DNA of 34,961 nt. It comes from CAYRVX01 sp964642165. Its GTDB lineage: Bacteria; Planctomycetota; Phycisphaerae; SM23-33. Position numbers and translations under genes: made by a program. The notes under the pieces are model-generated. The model worked only from the letters and a program-made list of their open reading frames with translations. It searched no databases and was not told the DNA's origin. The stretch is from NCBI GenBank assembly GCA_964642165.1, contig CAZXOC010000042.1, positions 1-34,961 of the forward strand, given 5' to 3'. Below, piece by piece: positions 24,925-32,052 of this stretch (the first letter of the stretch is position 1; every line of letters begins with the position of its first letter).

Positions 24925-26019
24925 TCAGCCGCCGGGGCCCGTTGCGGGCGCTGCCTGCTCGATCCACCCGCCGCCGAGGAGTCGATCGGCCTGGTAGACC
25001 ACGGCGGCCTGGCCCGGCGTGATGGCGTGGACCGGCTCGGCGAACGCCACGTCGAACGTCTCGGAGCCCGTGATGCGCACGCGCGCCAGCGCGCCGCGGT
25101 GGTTGTAGCGGACCTGCACGACGCCGTCGAACGCCTCCGGCACGTCGCCATGCCAGCTCGCCCCGGCGGCCGACAGGTGCCGCCCGCTCGCCTCCTCGCG
25201 CGTGCCGATCGTCACCCGCGCCGTGGCCGGATCGATGTGCGTGACGTACATCGGCACGCCCGCCGCCACGCCCAGCCCGCGACGCTGCCCGACCGTGTAC
25301 CGCGCGTAGCCGTCGTGCCGGCCGAGGACCTCCCCCGCGGCGTCGACGATCTCGCCCGGCCGCAGCGCCTCCGGGCACCGCTGCCGCAGCAGCGCGACGT
25401 AGTCGTCGTCCGGCACGAAGCAGATCTCCTGGCTGTCGCGCTTGTCGTGGACGGCCAGGCCCAGCGAGCGGGCGCGAGCGCGGACCTGCTCCTTGCCGTC
25501 CACCTCGCCGATCGGCAGGAGAATCCGCGCCAGCCATTCCCGCGGGACCTCGAACAGGGCGTAGGACTGGTCCTTGCTCCGGTCGCGGCCGCGAAGGACG
25601 GCCGGGCCATCGGCCGTCTCGGCGATGCGGGCGTGGTGCCCCGTCGCGACGTATCGCACGCCCAGCGAATCGGCCAGCTTCGTCAGGCGCCCGAACTTGA
25701 CCCGCCGGTTGCACAGGATGCACGGGTTGGGCGTGCGCCCGCGGGCGTACTCGGCCACGAAGTGCTCGATGATCGGCTCGAAGGCGTCGCGGCAGTCCAG
25801 CACGTGCAGGTCGATGCCGAGCGCCCGGGCGGCGCGGCGGGCGTCGGCGGCGTCCTGCGGCGAGCAGCACCCGCGCGACTCGCCGTCGGGCGCGGCCTGG
25901 CCCAGGCAGAGGAACACGCCCGTCACGTCGCAGCCGCCCTCCCGCAGCAGGGCGGCGGCCACCGACGAGTCCACCCCGCCGCTCATGGCCACCAGCACGT
26001 TGTCCTTCCTCGGCGTCAT
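24925..26019 (-). CDS. mnmA: tRNA-specific 2-thiouridylase MnmA, 364 aa
   Basis: MnmA adenylates and thiolates U34 of tRNA-Lys, -Glu and -Gln using sulfur relayed from a cysteine desulfurase. The PP-loop SGGVDSS (13-19) binds ATP. The two catalytic cysteines are C100 in the NPCILCN motif and C200 in SQEICFVPDDDY. The long helix-rich tRNA-binding segment and the C-terminal beta-barrel (GQAAVVYQADRLLGGGWI) are present and the length is typical. I place the start at 26019. An in-frame ATG at 26031 falls inside a TACAAT box that is a good -10, so it would not be on the message. No Shine-Dalgarno precedes 26019 and the leader would be only a few bases. Confidence 0.95.
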   Translation of the reverse strand: MTPRKDNVLVAMSGGVDSSVAAALLREGGCDVTGVFLCLGQAAPDGESRGCCSPQDAADARRAARALGIDLHVLDCRDAFEPIIEHFVAEYARGRTPNPCILCNRRVKFGRLTKLADSLGVRYVATGHHARIAETADGPAVLRGRDRSKDQSYALFEVPREWLARILLPIGEVDGKEQVRARARSLGLAVHDKRDSQEICFVPDDDYVALLRQRCPEALRPGEIVDAAGEVLGRHDGYARYTVGQRRGLGVAAGVPMYVTHIDPATARVTIGTREEASGRHLSAAGASWHGDVPEAFDGVVQVRYNHRGALARVRITGSETFDVAFAEPVHAITPGQAAVVYQADRLLGGGWIEQAAPATGPGG

Positions 26020-26029
26020 GGGCCATCGC

Positions 26030-26035
26030 ATTGTA
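26030..26035 (-). promoter_or_regulatory. Putative -10 box of mnmA, giving a near-leaderless message
   Basis: TACAAT on the minus strand in the context CGCTACAATGCG, ten bases before the ATG at 26019. The expected transcript start is about four bases before that ATG. The same CGCTACAAT context lies before the repeat-protein gene at 3317. Confidence 0.4.
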
Positions 26036-26138
26036 GCGGCCGCAATGTGCGGAAGGTAACCTGTGCCCCCCGCCTCGGCCGATAGAACAGAGGACGGGCC
26101 GCCATCGACGACGAGGACGACAACGAGGACCCGGACGA

Positions 26139-26900
26139 TTGAGCACCGACGACGGTGAGACCGCCGACGTTCCCGCCGCCCCCGCCTGCGACCGGTGCAA
26201 GCTGGGGATCCCCGCCGACGTGGAATTCTGCCCCCACTGCGGCGCGAAGGTCGGCGAGCACAAGCCGGTGCCCTGGTGGCACCTGCACCGGCGGCTGTAC
26301 GACTGGACGCTGGCGTGGGCGTACCGGCCGTCGGCGGGCGCGGCGCTGTTCTGCCTGAGCTTCGCCGAGAGCAGCTTCTTCCCCGTCCCGCCGGACGTGC
26401 TGCTGATGCCCCTGGTCCTCGGCAACCGCAGGCGGTGGTTCCGCTACGCCTTCCTGTGCAGCCTGGCGAGCGTCCTGGGGGCGATGTTCGGCTTCTGCAT
26501 CGGCTGGCTGGCCTGGGGGGCGGGGGTCGACAGGATCTTCTTCGACTACGTCCCCGGCTTCACCGAGGAGGTCTACCACCGCGTCAGCGGCATGTACGAC
26601 GAGTACAACTTCTGGATCGTCTTCACGGCGGGCTTCACGCCGATCCCGTTCAAGGTCATCACGATCACGGCCGGCGTGTTCGGGACCGGCGAGAAGGTCG
26701 GCAATCCGGGGGTGTTCTTCGGGGTCTTCCTGGTTGCCGCCGTCGTGAGCCGCTCGGCCCGCTTCTTCCTGGTGGCGGGGCTGATGCGGATCTTCGGCCC
26801 GAAGATCACGCCGTTCATCGAGAAGTACTTCAACTGGCTGGCCCTGCTGTTCGTCGTCCTCCTGATCGGCGGCTTCGTCGTCATCAGGTATGCGTCGTAA
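26139..26900 (+). CDS. Zinc-ribbon plus YqaA/DedA-type (VTT/SNARE-associated) membrane protein, 253 aa
   Basis: A cytoplasmic zinc ribbon (C17-x2-C20 and C31-x2-C34: CDRC and CPHC) is fused to an inner-membrane VTT domain of the YqaA/DedA type. The hallmark FAESSFFPVPPDVLLMPL (re-entrant loop) lies near 70-90, followed by GAMFGFCIGWLAWG, the FTPIPFKVITITAG motif near 165-180 and a last span VVLLIGGFVVI. DedA relatives are needed for envelope integrity, and some translocate lipid-linked carriers; this protein's cargo is unknown. The start is TTG at 26139 with GAGGA about nine bases upstream; no ATG or GTG is available in frame before the ribbon. The TTG overlaps a stop (TTGA) in another frame. 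The ribbon fusion is not part of the basic family. Confidence 0.85.
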   Translation: MSTDDGETADVPAAPACDRCKLGIPADVEFCPHCGAKVGEHKPVPWWHLHRRLYDWTLAWAYRPSAGAALFCLSFAESSFFPVPPDVLLMPLVLGNRRRWFRYAFLCSLASVLGAMFGFCIGWLAWGAGVDRIFFDYVPGFTEEVYHRVSGMYDEYNFWIVFTAGFTPIPFKVITITAGVFGTGEKVGNPGVFFGVFLVAAVVSRSARFFLVAGLMRIFGPKITPFIEKYFNWLALLFVVLLIGGFVVIRYAS

Positions 26901-27035
26901 GGGGCACGCCGGGGGCATTCGGGGCGCGCTCGGGCTTGGGGGGGCGCGGGCGGTCTGGAATCGGCGTGGACCGGGGGGTAGAATCGGTTCGGTGACAGGA
27001 ACTCCTGCGCCTCTTCGGGGCGGAGGTATCGGCAG

Positions 27036-27284
27036 ATGGACGAAGCGAAGCTGCTTGCACGAATCACCGTGAACCCCGGGATCTTCAGCGGGAAGCCGAT
27101 GATCCGCGGGCACCGCTTGGCCGTGGAGCACGTCCTGGGGATGCTGGCCGCAGGCTCCACGGGACAGGAGATCCTCGCAGGCTACGACTGGCTCGAACCC
27201 GAAGACATCCGTGCGTGCATGATCTATGCCCACCGGGCCGTGGCCCGTGAGCGTGTCGAGCCCGTCATCACGGGGCCCGAGTAA
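27036..27284 (+). CDS. DUF433 antitoxin, 82 aa
   Basis: This is a full-length DUF433 protein, a small winged-helix-like domain. ITVNPGIFSGKPMIRGHRLAV is the usual opening ('GKPxIRGxRxxV'), and the later part has AAGSTGQEILAGYDWLEPEDIRACMIYA. DUF433 proteins are typically the antitoxin partners of PIN-like DUF5615 toxins and also bind their own promoter. The start has GGAGG nine bases upstream. The stop overlaps the toxin start by one base (TAATG), giving coupled translation. A weak promoter (TGGAAT, 17 bases, TAGAAT at 26956-26984) lies upstream. Confidence 0.9.
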   Translation: MDEAKLLARITVNPGIFSGKPMIRGHRLAVEHVLGMLAAGSTGQEILAGYDWLEPEDIRACMIYAHRAVARERVEPVITGPE

Positions 27285-27643
27285 TGCGCCTTCTGCTGGA
27301 CTCCTGCGTCTGGGGGCCGGTCGGCGACGAGCGGAAGGCGGCGGGGCACGATGTCCTCCAGGTGCGTAAGATGGGGCCTGATCCCGGGGACGACGAAGTG
27401 CTGGAGAGAAGCGTCCGGGAGGATCGCATCCTCGTCACGCTCGACAAGGACTTCGGGGAACTGGTCTTCGTCCTCGGGCGTCCGCACATGGGCATCCTGC
27501 GCCTTGTGAACACCCGTGCGAAGGACCAGGGGCGGACGATCCTCTACGTGCTCTCCAGACACTCCGCCGACCTGGAAGCCGGCGCCCTCGTCGTTGCCCA
27601 ACCCGACCGCATCCGCATCCGGAGGCCGGAGGAGGAGTTGTAG
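27284..27643 (+). CDS. DUF5615 PIN-like toxin, 119 aa
   Basis: A PIN-like domain of the DUF5615 family. The first acidic site is D6 in LLLDSCVW, the second is the DDEVLERS helix, and the third is VTLDKDFGEL with paired aspartates, the family's most conserved motif ('TxDxDF'). Such proteins are predicted RNases held inactive by the DUF433 partner encoded just before. The usual short linker 'LP' after the first acidic residue is replaced by WGPVGDE, which may or may not matter. It overlaps the antitoxin by one base. It sits between a membrane-protein gene and mnmE, with 157 bases of non-coding DNA after it that contain only a small palindrome (CGGCAG-G-CTGCCG). Confidence 0.85.
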   Translation: MRLLLDSCVWGPVGDERKAAGHDVLQVRKMGPDPGDDEVLERSVREDRILVTLDKDFGELVFVLGRPHMGILRLVNTRAKDQGRTILYVLSRHSADLEAGALVVAQPDRIRIRRPEEEL

Positions 27644-27800
27644 TTCGGGGGGCATCGGCAGGCTGCCGTGGCGGCGTTTCCCGCGGCCTTCCTGCCCCTG
27701 GGCTCGCCCCGCCACCGCCCCACCGAATGACCTGCCGACACCCAAGCCCATCCTCCCCGCCGGGCAACGACAGATGGCCCATGGGAAATCGGGAACCCCC

Positions 27801-29210
27801 TCACTTGCCCACGCAGAAGCGGCGGAAGATGCGGCCGAGGATGTCCTCGGTGACGTACTCGGGGCTGTCGGGGCTGACGGCGGCGATCTCGGCCAGGGCG
27901 GCGCGGAGCTCGATGGCGGCCAGCTCGGCGACGTCGGCGATCTCGCCGGCCCCGGCGAGGAGGTCGGCGGCGCGGCGGGCGGCGGCGGCGGCGGCGAGCA
28001 GGCAGCGCTTCTGCCGCTGGTGCAGCCCCATCGCCCCCCCGGAGCGGGCGGCGCCCAGGTGCAGGCGTTCGGCCAGGGCGCGACGGACCTCGTCCAGGCC
28101 CTGTCCGGTGACCGCGGACGTCAGGAGCATCTCTCCCCGCGGGAAGCCGTCCGGCAGCCGGGAGACGCGATCGGCCAGATCGGCCTTGTTGGCCAGCACC
28201 AGGACGGGGGCGTTCGGGTTGACGGCGGCCACGTCGGCGAGCAGCTCGGCGTCGGCAGGCACGGCCCCGGCGGCAGCGTCCACGACGAGGCAGATGGCGT
28301 CGGCCCGCCGGACGGCGCGGCGAGCGGCGTTGTCGGCGGCGAGGGCCAGGCAGTCGCCGGCGGCGGCGAAGCCGGCGGCGTCCTGGAGAACGACGCTGCG
28401 CTCGCCGGGCAGGGCCAGCGAGGCGCTGAGCACGTCGCGGGTCGTGCCCGCCAGGGCCGAGACGATCGCCCGATCCTCCCCACTGAGGGCGTTGAGCAGG
28501 GAGCTCTTGCCGACGTTGGGCCGCCCGGCCAGGACGACGTGCGGCTGCTCGGCCGTCTCGGGCAGGTCGCCCGCATGCCGCGACGTGTCGGCCAGCTCCC
28601 CGGCCCGGGCGGCGAGCTGCCCGGCCAGGTCCCCGGGGGCGGCGAGCTGGATGTCCTCCTCCGCCAAGTCGATGGAGGCCTCGACGGTGGCGAGCACCTC
28701 GGCGAGGGCCTCGGCCGCGCCGCGGCACAGTCGGCTGACGCGCCCCCCAAGGGCGCTGATGGCCGAGCGCAGCCGGGCATCGTCGGCGGCGTGGATGACG
28801 TCGGCGACGGCCTCGGCGGCCGACAGGTCCAGCCGCCCCGAGAACAGCGCCCGTGCCGTGAACTCCCCCGGTTCGGCCGGACGGGCGCCGGCAGCAACGA
28901 GGGCGGCGAGAAGGGCGTTGACGGCCGCCGGAGCGCCCGGCACGTGCAGCTCGACGACGTCCTGGCGGGTGTAGCTGCGGGGCGCCCGGAAGGCATAGGC
29001 GCGCGCGGGCAGGTCGATGCCGGCATCGAGCAGGCGCAGCCACCCGTCGACGACGCGGAAGCCACCGAGGTCGGCCAGGGCGCCCCCCACCGGCGTGAAG
29101 ACCCCCGCGGCGAGGGCGAAGGCATCGCCGCCGCTGAGGCGAACGACGGCCCGCGCGGCGCTGCCGGCCGCGGTCGAGATCGCCGCGATGGTGTCCTCGC
29201 TCCGGAACAT
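27801..29210 (-). CDS. mnmE: tRNA modification GTPase MnmE, 469 aa, with degenerate switch II
   Basis: MnmE, with MnmG, adds the carboxymethylaminomethyl group to U34 of tRNA. The N-terminal tetrahydrofolate-binding domain (1-118: DTIAAISTAAG, SYTRQDVVELH), the helical domain and the G domain are all present. G1 is GRPNVGKSS (229-237), G2 is TTRD (256-259), G4 is NKAD (341-344), and the C-terminus FCVGK is the conserved cysteine motif. G3 is DAAG (277-280) instead of DTAG. The next 23 residues, normally LRExxDxVExxGIE, contain no glutamate, so the residue equivalent to E. coli E282, the catalytic glutamate, is absent. Hydrolysis may be altered while nucleotide binding is kept. The start at 29210 is the only good ATG. 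MnmG is not in this window. Confidence 0.93.
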   Translation of the reverse strand: MFRSEDTIAAISTAAGSAARAVVRLSGGDAFALAAGVFTPVGGALADLGGFRVVDGWLRLLDAGIDLPARAYAFRAPRSYTRQDVVELHVPGAPAAVNALLAALVAAGARPAEPGEFTARALFSGRLDLSAAEAVADVIHAADDARLRSAISALGGRVSRLCRGAAEALAEVLATVEASIDLAEEDIQLAAPGDLAGQLAARAGELADTSRHAGDLPETAEQPHVVLAGRPNVGKSSLLNALSGEDRAIVSALAGTTRDVLSASLALPGERSVVLQDAAGFAAAGDCLALAADNAARRAVRRADAICLVVDAAAGAVPADAELLADVAAVNPNAPVLVLANKADLADRVSRLPDGFPRGEMLLTSAVTGQGLDEVRRALAERLHLGAARSGGAMGLHQRQKRCLLAAAAAARRAADLLAGAGEIADVAELAAIELRAALAEIAAVSPDSPEYVTEDILGRIFRRFCVGK

Positions 29211-29294
29211 GCGGGTACGTACGGCGCGAATCCCTTGTCAGAAGCTGTCCGCGCGGCCCTGCGCCGCGAGGGGGCAGCGCGGCGCTGCGGCCGC

Positions 29295-30518
29295 CTAGTC
29301 GCGCTGGAACCGCTGCGGGAAGCGGTCGTAGCCGCTCACGTTGAACGGCTCGGCGGCAACGGCCCAGGGCGGCGCGCCGGGCAGGTCGCCGGGGAGGGCG
29401 CCTTGGCGCTCGGCCGCCTGGAGCAGCTCGTCCAGGCCGTCCACCACGACGCGCTGGTCGGGCGTCCCGGCCGCCACGAGGCGCCAGTGCTCCTGTCCGA
29501 TGCGGTGCACACGCCCGCTGCTCTCGTGGGCGCCGTCGAGGGCGACGACGAACTTGCGCGTCTCGGCGAGGGGGCAGAGCAGGGCGCCGGCGTCGCCGGA
29601 GCGGACGGACTGGATGAAGTTGGCGATCATCTCGTCCTGCTCGACGGCCCGCCAGGGCTTGTGCTCGCGGCGTCCGTCGCGGCCGGTCACGGTGGTGCCT
29701 TGGCTGTGGGCATAGACGGCGTGGCCCTTCTCGGCGTCGGCGCGGATGACGGGCCCGAAGTGCCCGGCCGTCGCGTGGCTGCAGTAGAAGCGGAGGACGG
29801 GTCCCTCGGCGGTCTGCACCTCCATGGCGGCGACGTTGTGGCTCTCGACGGGTCCGGCGGCGTAGAGCTCGGCCCGCACGGCGGTGGGCGTGGCGAACGT
29901 CCCCGGCGCCGGCCCGGCCATCGCCAGCATGTGGGCGAGCTGGTGGGCCAGGGCGTTGGTTGCCGGCCCGTCGAGGACCCAGCCGCCGCCGCAGCGGAGG
30001 CGTCCGGCCCACTCGTTGCGCTCGTAGTACTCGCGCGTGCGGGGCCACCCGGCCGAGCAGGTCAGCCCGCGGACGCGACCGAGCCCCCCGCCGGTCAGGC
30101 GGTCGATCATCAGCCGCATGTGCCCGTGCAGCGCCTGGAAGCCCACCAGGCACATGCGGTCGGCCTGGCGGAGGGCCCGAAGCATCTCGTCGACGTCCTG
30201 CACCGTGGCGGCCGGGGGCTTCTCGAGGTGCACGTGGTAGCCGCATCCGGCCGCCGCCACCGTCAGGGCCGCGTGCGTCGGGATGCTGGAGGCGACGTAG
30301 ACGGCCTCGCACCGCTCGCGAAGGTCTTCGAACATCGCCAGGGCATCGTCATACAGCCGCACGCCTTCGCGCCGGAGGCGAGCCGCGCGCTCGGGCAACT
30401 CCGCCAGGCGCGTGTCCGCGGCGGCGACCACGCGACAGGCCAGGCGCCGCGAGACCTTCGCGAGGCCCTTGATCAAGCCCCAGCCGTAGCCACCCACCCC
30501 CACCACGGCCAACCGCAT
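29295..30518 (-). CDS. Cytosolic Gfo/Idh/MocA-family oxidoreductase, 407 aa
   Basis: The protein begins directly with the Rossmann fold, MRLAVVGVGGYGWG (1-14), with no Tat signal, so it works in the cytoplasm unlike the two exported paralogues. The catalytic motif is HLEKPPAAT. The C-terminal domain has GPATNALAHQLAHMLAMAG in place of the usual substrate-binding helix with DxxxH. NAD(P)-dependent sugar or cyclitol oxidation is the family norm; the substrate is unknown. The frame is open further upstream to 30737, but that stretch is low-complexity and lacks a ribosome site; the ATG at 30518 is where homology begins. The upstream site is weak (GAGCAGG). It lies 84 bases upstream of mnmE on the same strand. 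Confidence 0.88.
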   Translation of the reverse strand: MRLAVVGVGGYGWGLIKGLAKVSRRLACRVVAAADTRLAELPERAARLRREGVRLYDDALAMFEDLRERCEAVYVASSIPTHAALTVAAAGCGYHVHLEKPPAATVQDVDEMLRALRQADRMCLVGFQALHGHMRLMIDRLTGGGLGRVRGLTCSAGWPRTREYYERNEWAGRLRCGGGWVLDGPATNALAHQLAHMLAMAGPAPGTFATPTAVRAELYAAGPVESHNVAAMEVQTAEGPVLRFYCSHATAGHFGPVIRADAEKGHAVYAHSQGTTVTGRDGRREHKPWRAVEQDEMIANFIQSVRSGDAGALLCPLAETRKFVVALDGAHESSGRVHRIGQEHWRLVAAGTPDQRVVVDGLDELLQAAERQGALPGDLPGAPPWAVAAEPFNVSGYDRFPQRFQRD

Positions 30519-30535
30519 CGCCTGCTCTTTCACGT

Positions 30536-30552
30536 CTCGCGCGAGGCCTCGC
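30536..30552. repeat. Overlapping palindromes just upstream of the cytosolic oxidoreductase
   Basis: CTCGC-GCGAG-GC-CTCGC: the central arm GCGAG can pair with either flanking CTCGC, giving palindromes CTCGCGCGAG (30536-30545) and GCGAGGCCTCGC (30541-30552). They lie 18-34 bases before the ATG at 30518. They could be an operator or a small mutually exclusive leader structure; the loops are short, so an RNA switch is doubtful. Confidence 0.3.
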
Positions 30553-30681
30553 CGGCCTGCCCTCTCCGAAGGTCTGCTGTCTGCGGGAGATCGGATCGTA
30601 CTGGCGAAGGGCGCAGTCTGCAAGGAATCGGAGCCGTGGCGATCAGGCAACGGCGGAGGACCGGGGGCGGCCAGAACTTGC

Positions 30682-30710
30682 TTGAACTTGCCCCGTTTAA
30701 CCGGTACATA
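30682..30710 (+). promoter_or_regulatory. Putative promoter of the zinc-ribbon/RNase H/dnaG run
   Basis: TTGAAC (30682-30687), 17 bases, then TACATA (30705-30710), overlapping an alternative TATAGC at 30709. The -35 is good and the -10 weak. It lies about 48 bases before the ATG at 30758. Confidence 0.3.
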
Positions 30711-30731
30711 TAGCTGAGTCAGGGCTACGTA

Positions 30732-30745
30732 CTTCACAAGTGAAG
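30732..30745. promoter_or_regulatory. Perfect palindrome CTTCAC-AA-GTGAAG, candidate operator
   Basis: Two 6-bp inverted arms around AA, placed between the candidate promoter and the AAGGA ribosome site of the zinc-ribbon gene. The local sequence is A+T-rich relative to the window, as expected for a protein-binding site. Confidence 0.4.
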
Positions 30746-30757
30746 AAGGATGATTGT

Positions 30758-31504
30758 ATGGGTCAGATGCTGGAAGGCCTCCTCAAGCTGCAATCCATTG
30801 AGCGAGAGCTCGCACAGGTTCGGAGGCGGCTGAAGACCAGACAGAACGCGGTAAACATTCAGCAGCGGCGGATCGACCAGCTTCAGGAGAACTGGGACGC
30901 ATTGGAGCAGAGGCGCCTTGCCCTTCGGAAGAACGCGGACCGGCAGCAGTTGGATCTCAGGACCAGCGAGGAGCAGGTGGCGAGGCTGCGGACCGCCCTG
31001 AACTCCGCCAAGACGAACAAGGAATACGCCGCGATTCTGACCCAGATCAACACCCTCAAGGCCGACAACGCCAAGCTCGAGGAGAGCGCCCTTCGGATCA
31101 TGCAGGACGAGGACGGCATCCGTGCGGAGGAAGACAAGGCCAAGGGGCAGATCAACGCGGAGGGCCGGCGTCTGGACGAGATCCAGCAGACCAACGCCGA
31201 GGAGATCGCCAAGCTCAACGGGATGATGGAACAGCTCCAGGCGCGGCGAGCCGAGGCGGCACGCGACATCGATTTGACGGCCCTGCAGGCCTTCGAGCGC
31301 GTCGCGGAGAAGTACGACGGAGAGGCCATGGCGCCAATCCAGATCGAGGGCAAGCGCCCCCCCTACAACTACATCTGCGGGGGGTGCTTCATGTCGCTGA
31401 ACGCCGAACACGCCAACGCCCTTCGCGTGCGCGACGAGATCCGGAGATGCGACAACTGCGAGCGGATCCTGTACCTGGACGCGGCTCGGGAGCCGCAGTC
31501 CTAG
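30758..31504 (+). CDS. C4-type zinc-ribbon coiled-coil protein (zf-RING_7/DUF164 type), 248 aa
   Basis: Residues 1-190 form a long, highly charged coiled coil (LLKLQSIERELAQVRRRLKT and onward). The C-terminus carries a C4 zinc ribbon: CGGC and, after about 28 residues, CDNC. This is the architecture of the CT398/CdsZ-like family common in many bacteria, whose role is not settled; interactions with sigma-54 or nucleic-acid processes have been proposed for members. KTNKEYAAI, a family-typical motif, lies in the coil. The ATG at 30758 has AAGGA seven bases upstream; an in-frame GTG at 30740 lies within a palindrome and is less likely. It is the first gene of a run with RNase HI, dnaG and rpoD. 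Confidence 0.88.
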   Translation: MGQMLEGLLKLQSIERELAQVRRRLKTRQNAVNIQQRRIDQLQENWDALEQRRLALRKNADRQQLDLRTSEEQVARLRTALNSAKTNKEYAAILTQINTLKADNAKLEESALRIMQDEDGIRAEEDKAKGQINAEGRRLDEIQQTNAEEIAKLNGMMEQLQARRAEAARDIDLTALQAFERVAEKYDGEAMAPIQIEGKRPPYNYICGGCFMSLNAEHANALRVRDEIRRCDNCERILYLDAAREPQS

Positions 31505-31547
31505 CGCGCAGCCGAGGAGGCAGGCCCACGTCAGCGGAGGCGGATTC

Positions 31548-31991
31548 GTGAGCGGTGCGGCGGATTTGCGCGTCCGGGTGTACATCGACGGCGGCGCCCG
31601 GGGCAACCCCGGCCCGGCTGGGGCGGGTGTGGTCATCCTCGACCGAAGCGACGGCGAGGCGCTGTACGAGGGCGGCGTCTTCCTCGGCCGCGCCACCAGC
31701 AACGTCGCCGAGTACCGGGGCCTGCTCGCGGGCCTGGAGACGGCCGCCCAGCTCGGCGCGCGCGAGGTGGAGATCGTCAGCGATTCGCAGCTTCTCGTCC
31801 GGCAGATGACCGGCGAGTACCGGGTCCGCAGCGCGGGCCTGCTGCCCCTGTACCAGCGCGCGCAGGAGCTGGTGCGGGGCTTCCGGCAGTGCCGCTTCCG
31901 CCACGTCCCCCGCGAGCAGAACACCCGCGCCGACGGCTTGGTCAACCGCGCGATCAACCTTCGACGGAACGTGGAAAGCGCAGGCGGGTGA
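31548..31991 (+). CDS. Ribonuclease HI-family protein, 147 aa
   Basis: This has the RNase H fold with the four acidic residues in place: D14 (YIDGGARGNPG), E55 (NVAEYRGLLAGLE), D79 (SDSQLL) and D129 (ADGLVNRA). It is the short 'ribonuclease HI family / reverse-transcriptase-like' type rather than E. coli-type RnhA, as it lacks the basic protrusion. The predicted activity is cleavage of RNA in RNA-DNA hybrids, such as primers. The start is GTG at 31548, with GGAGG seven bases upstream. It lies 43 bases after the zinc-ribbon gene and 61 bases before dnaG, fitting shared transcription and a role in primer removal. Confidence 0.92.
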   Translation: MSGAADLRVRVYIDGGARGNPGPAGAGVVILDRSDGEALYEGGVFLGRATSNVAEYRGLLAGLETAAQLGAREVEIVSDSQLLVRQMTGEYRVRSAGLLPLYQRAQELVRGFRQCRFRHVPREQNTRADGLVNRAINLRRNVESAGG

Positions 31992-32052
31992 GTCGTACAC
32001 TAGCAGCACACGCCCCAACCTGAAACGGATTGAAGGACCCAAGGGTCGGTCG

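Noticed and set aside
26083..26142. Acidic mini-frame (IDDEDDNEDPDD) ending in the TTGA overlap before the zinc-ribbon gene
   Set aside because: It has no ATG, GTG or TTG start after the preceding stop, so it is probably just the leader.
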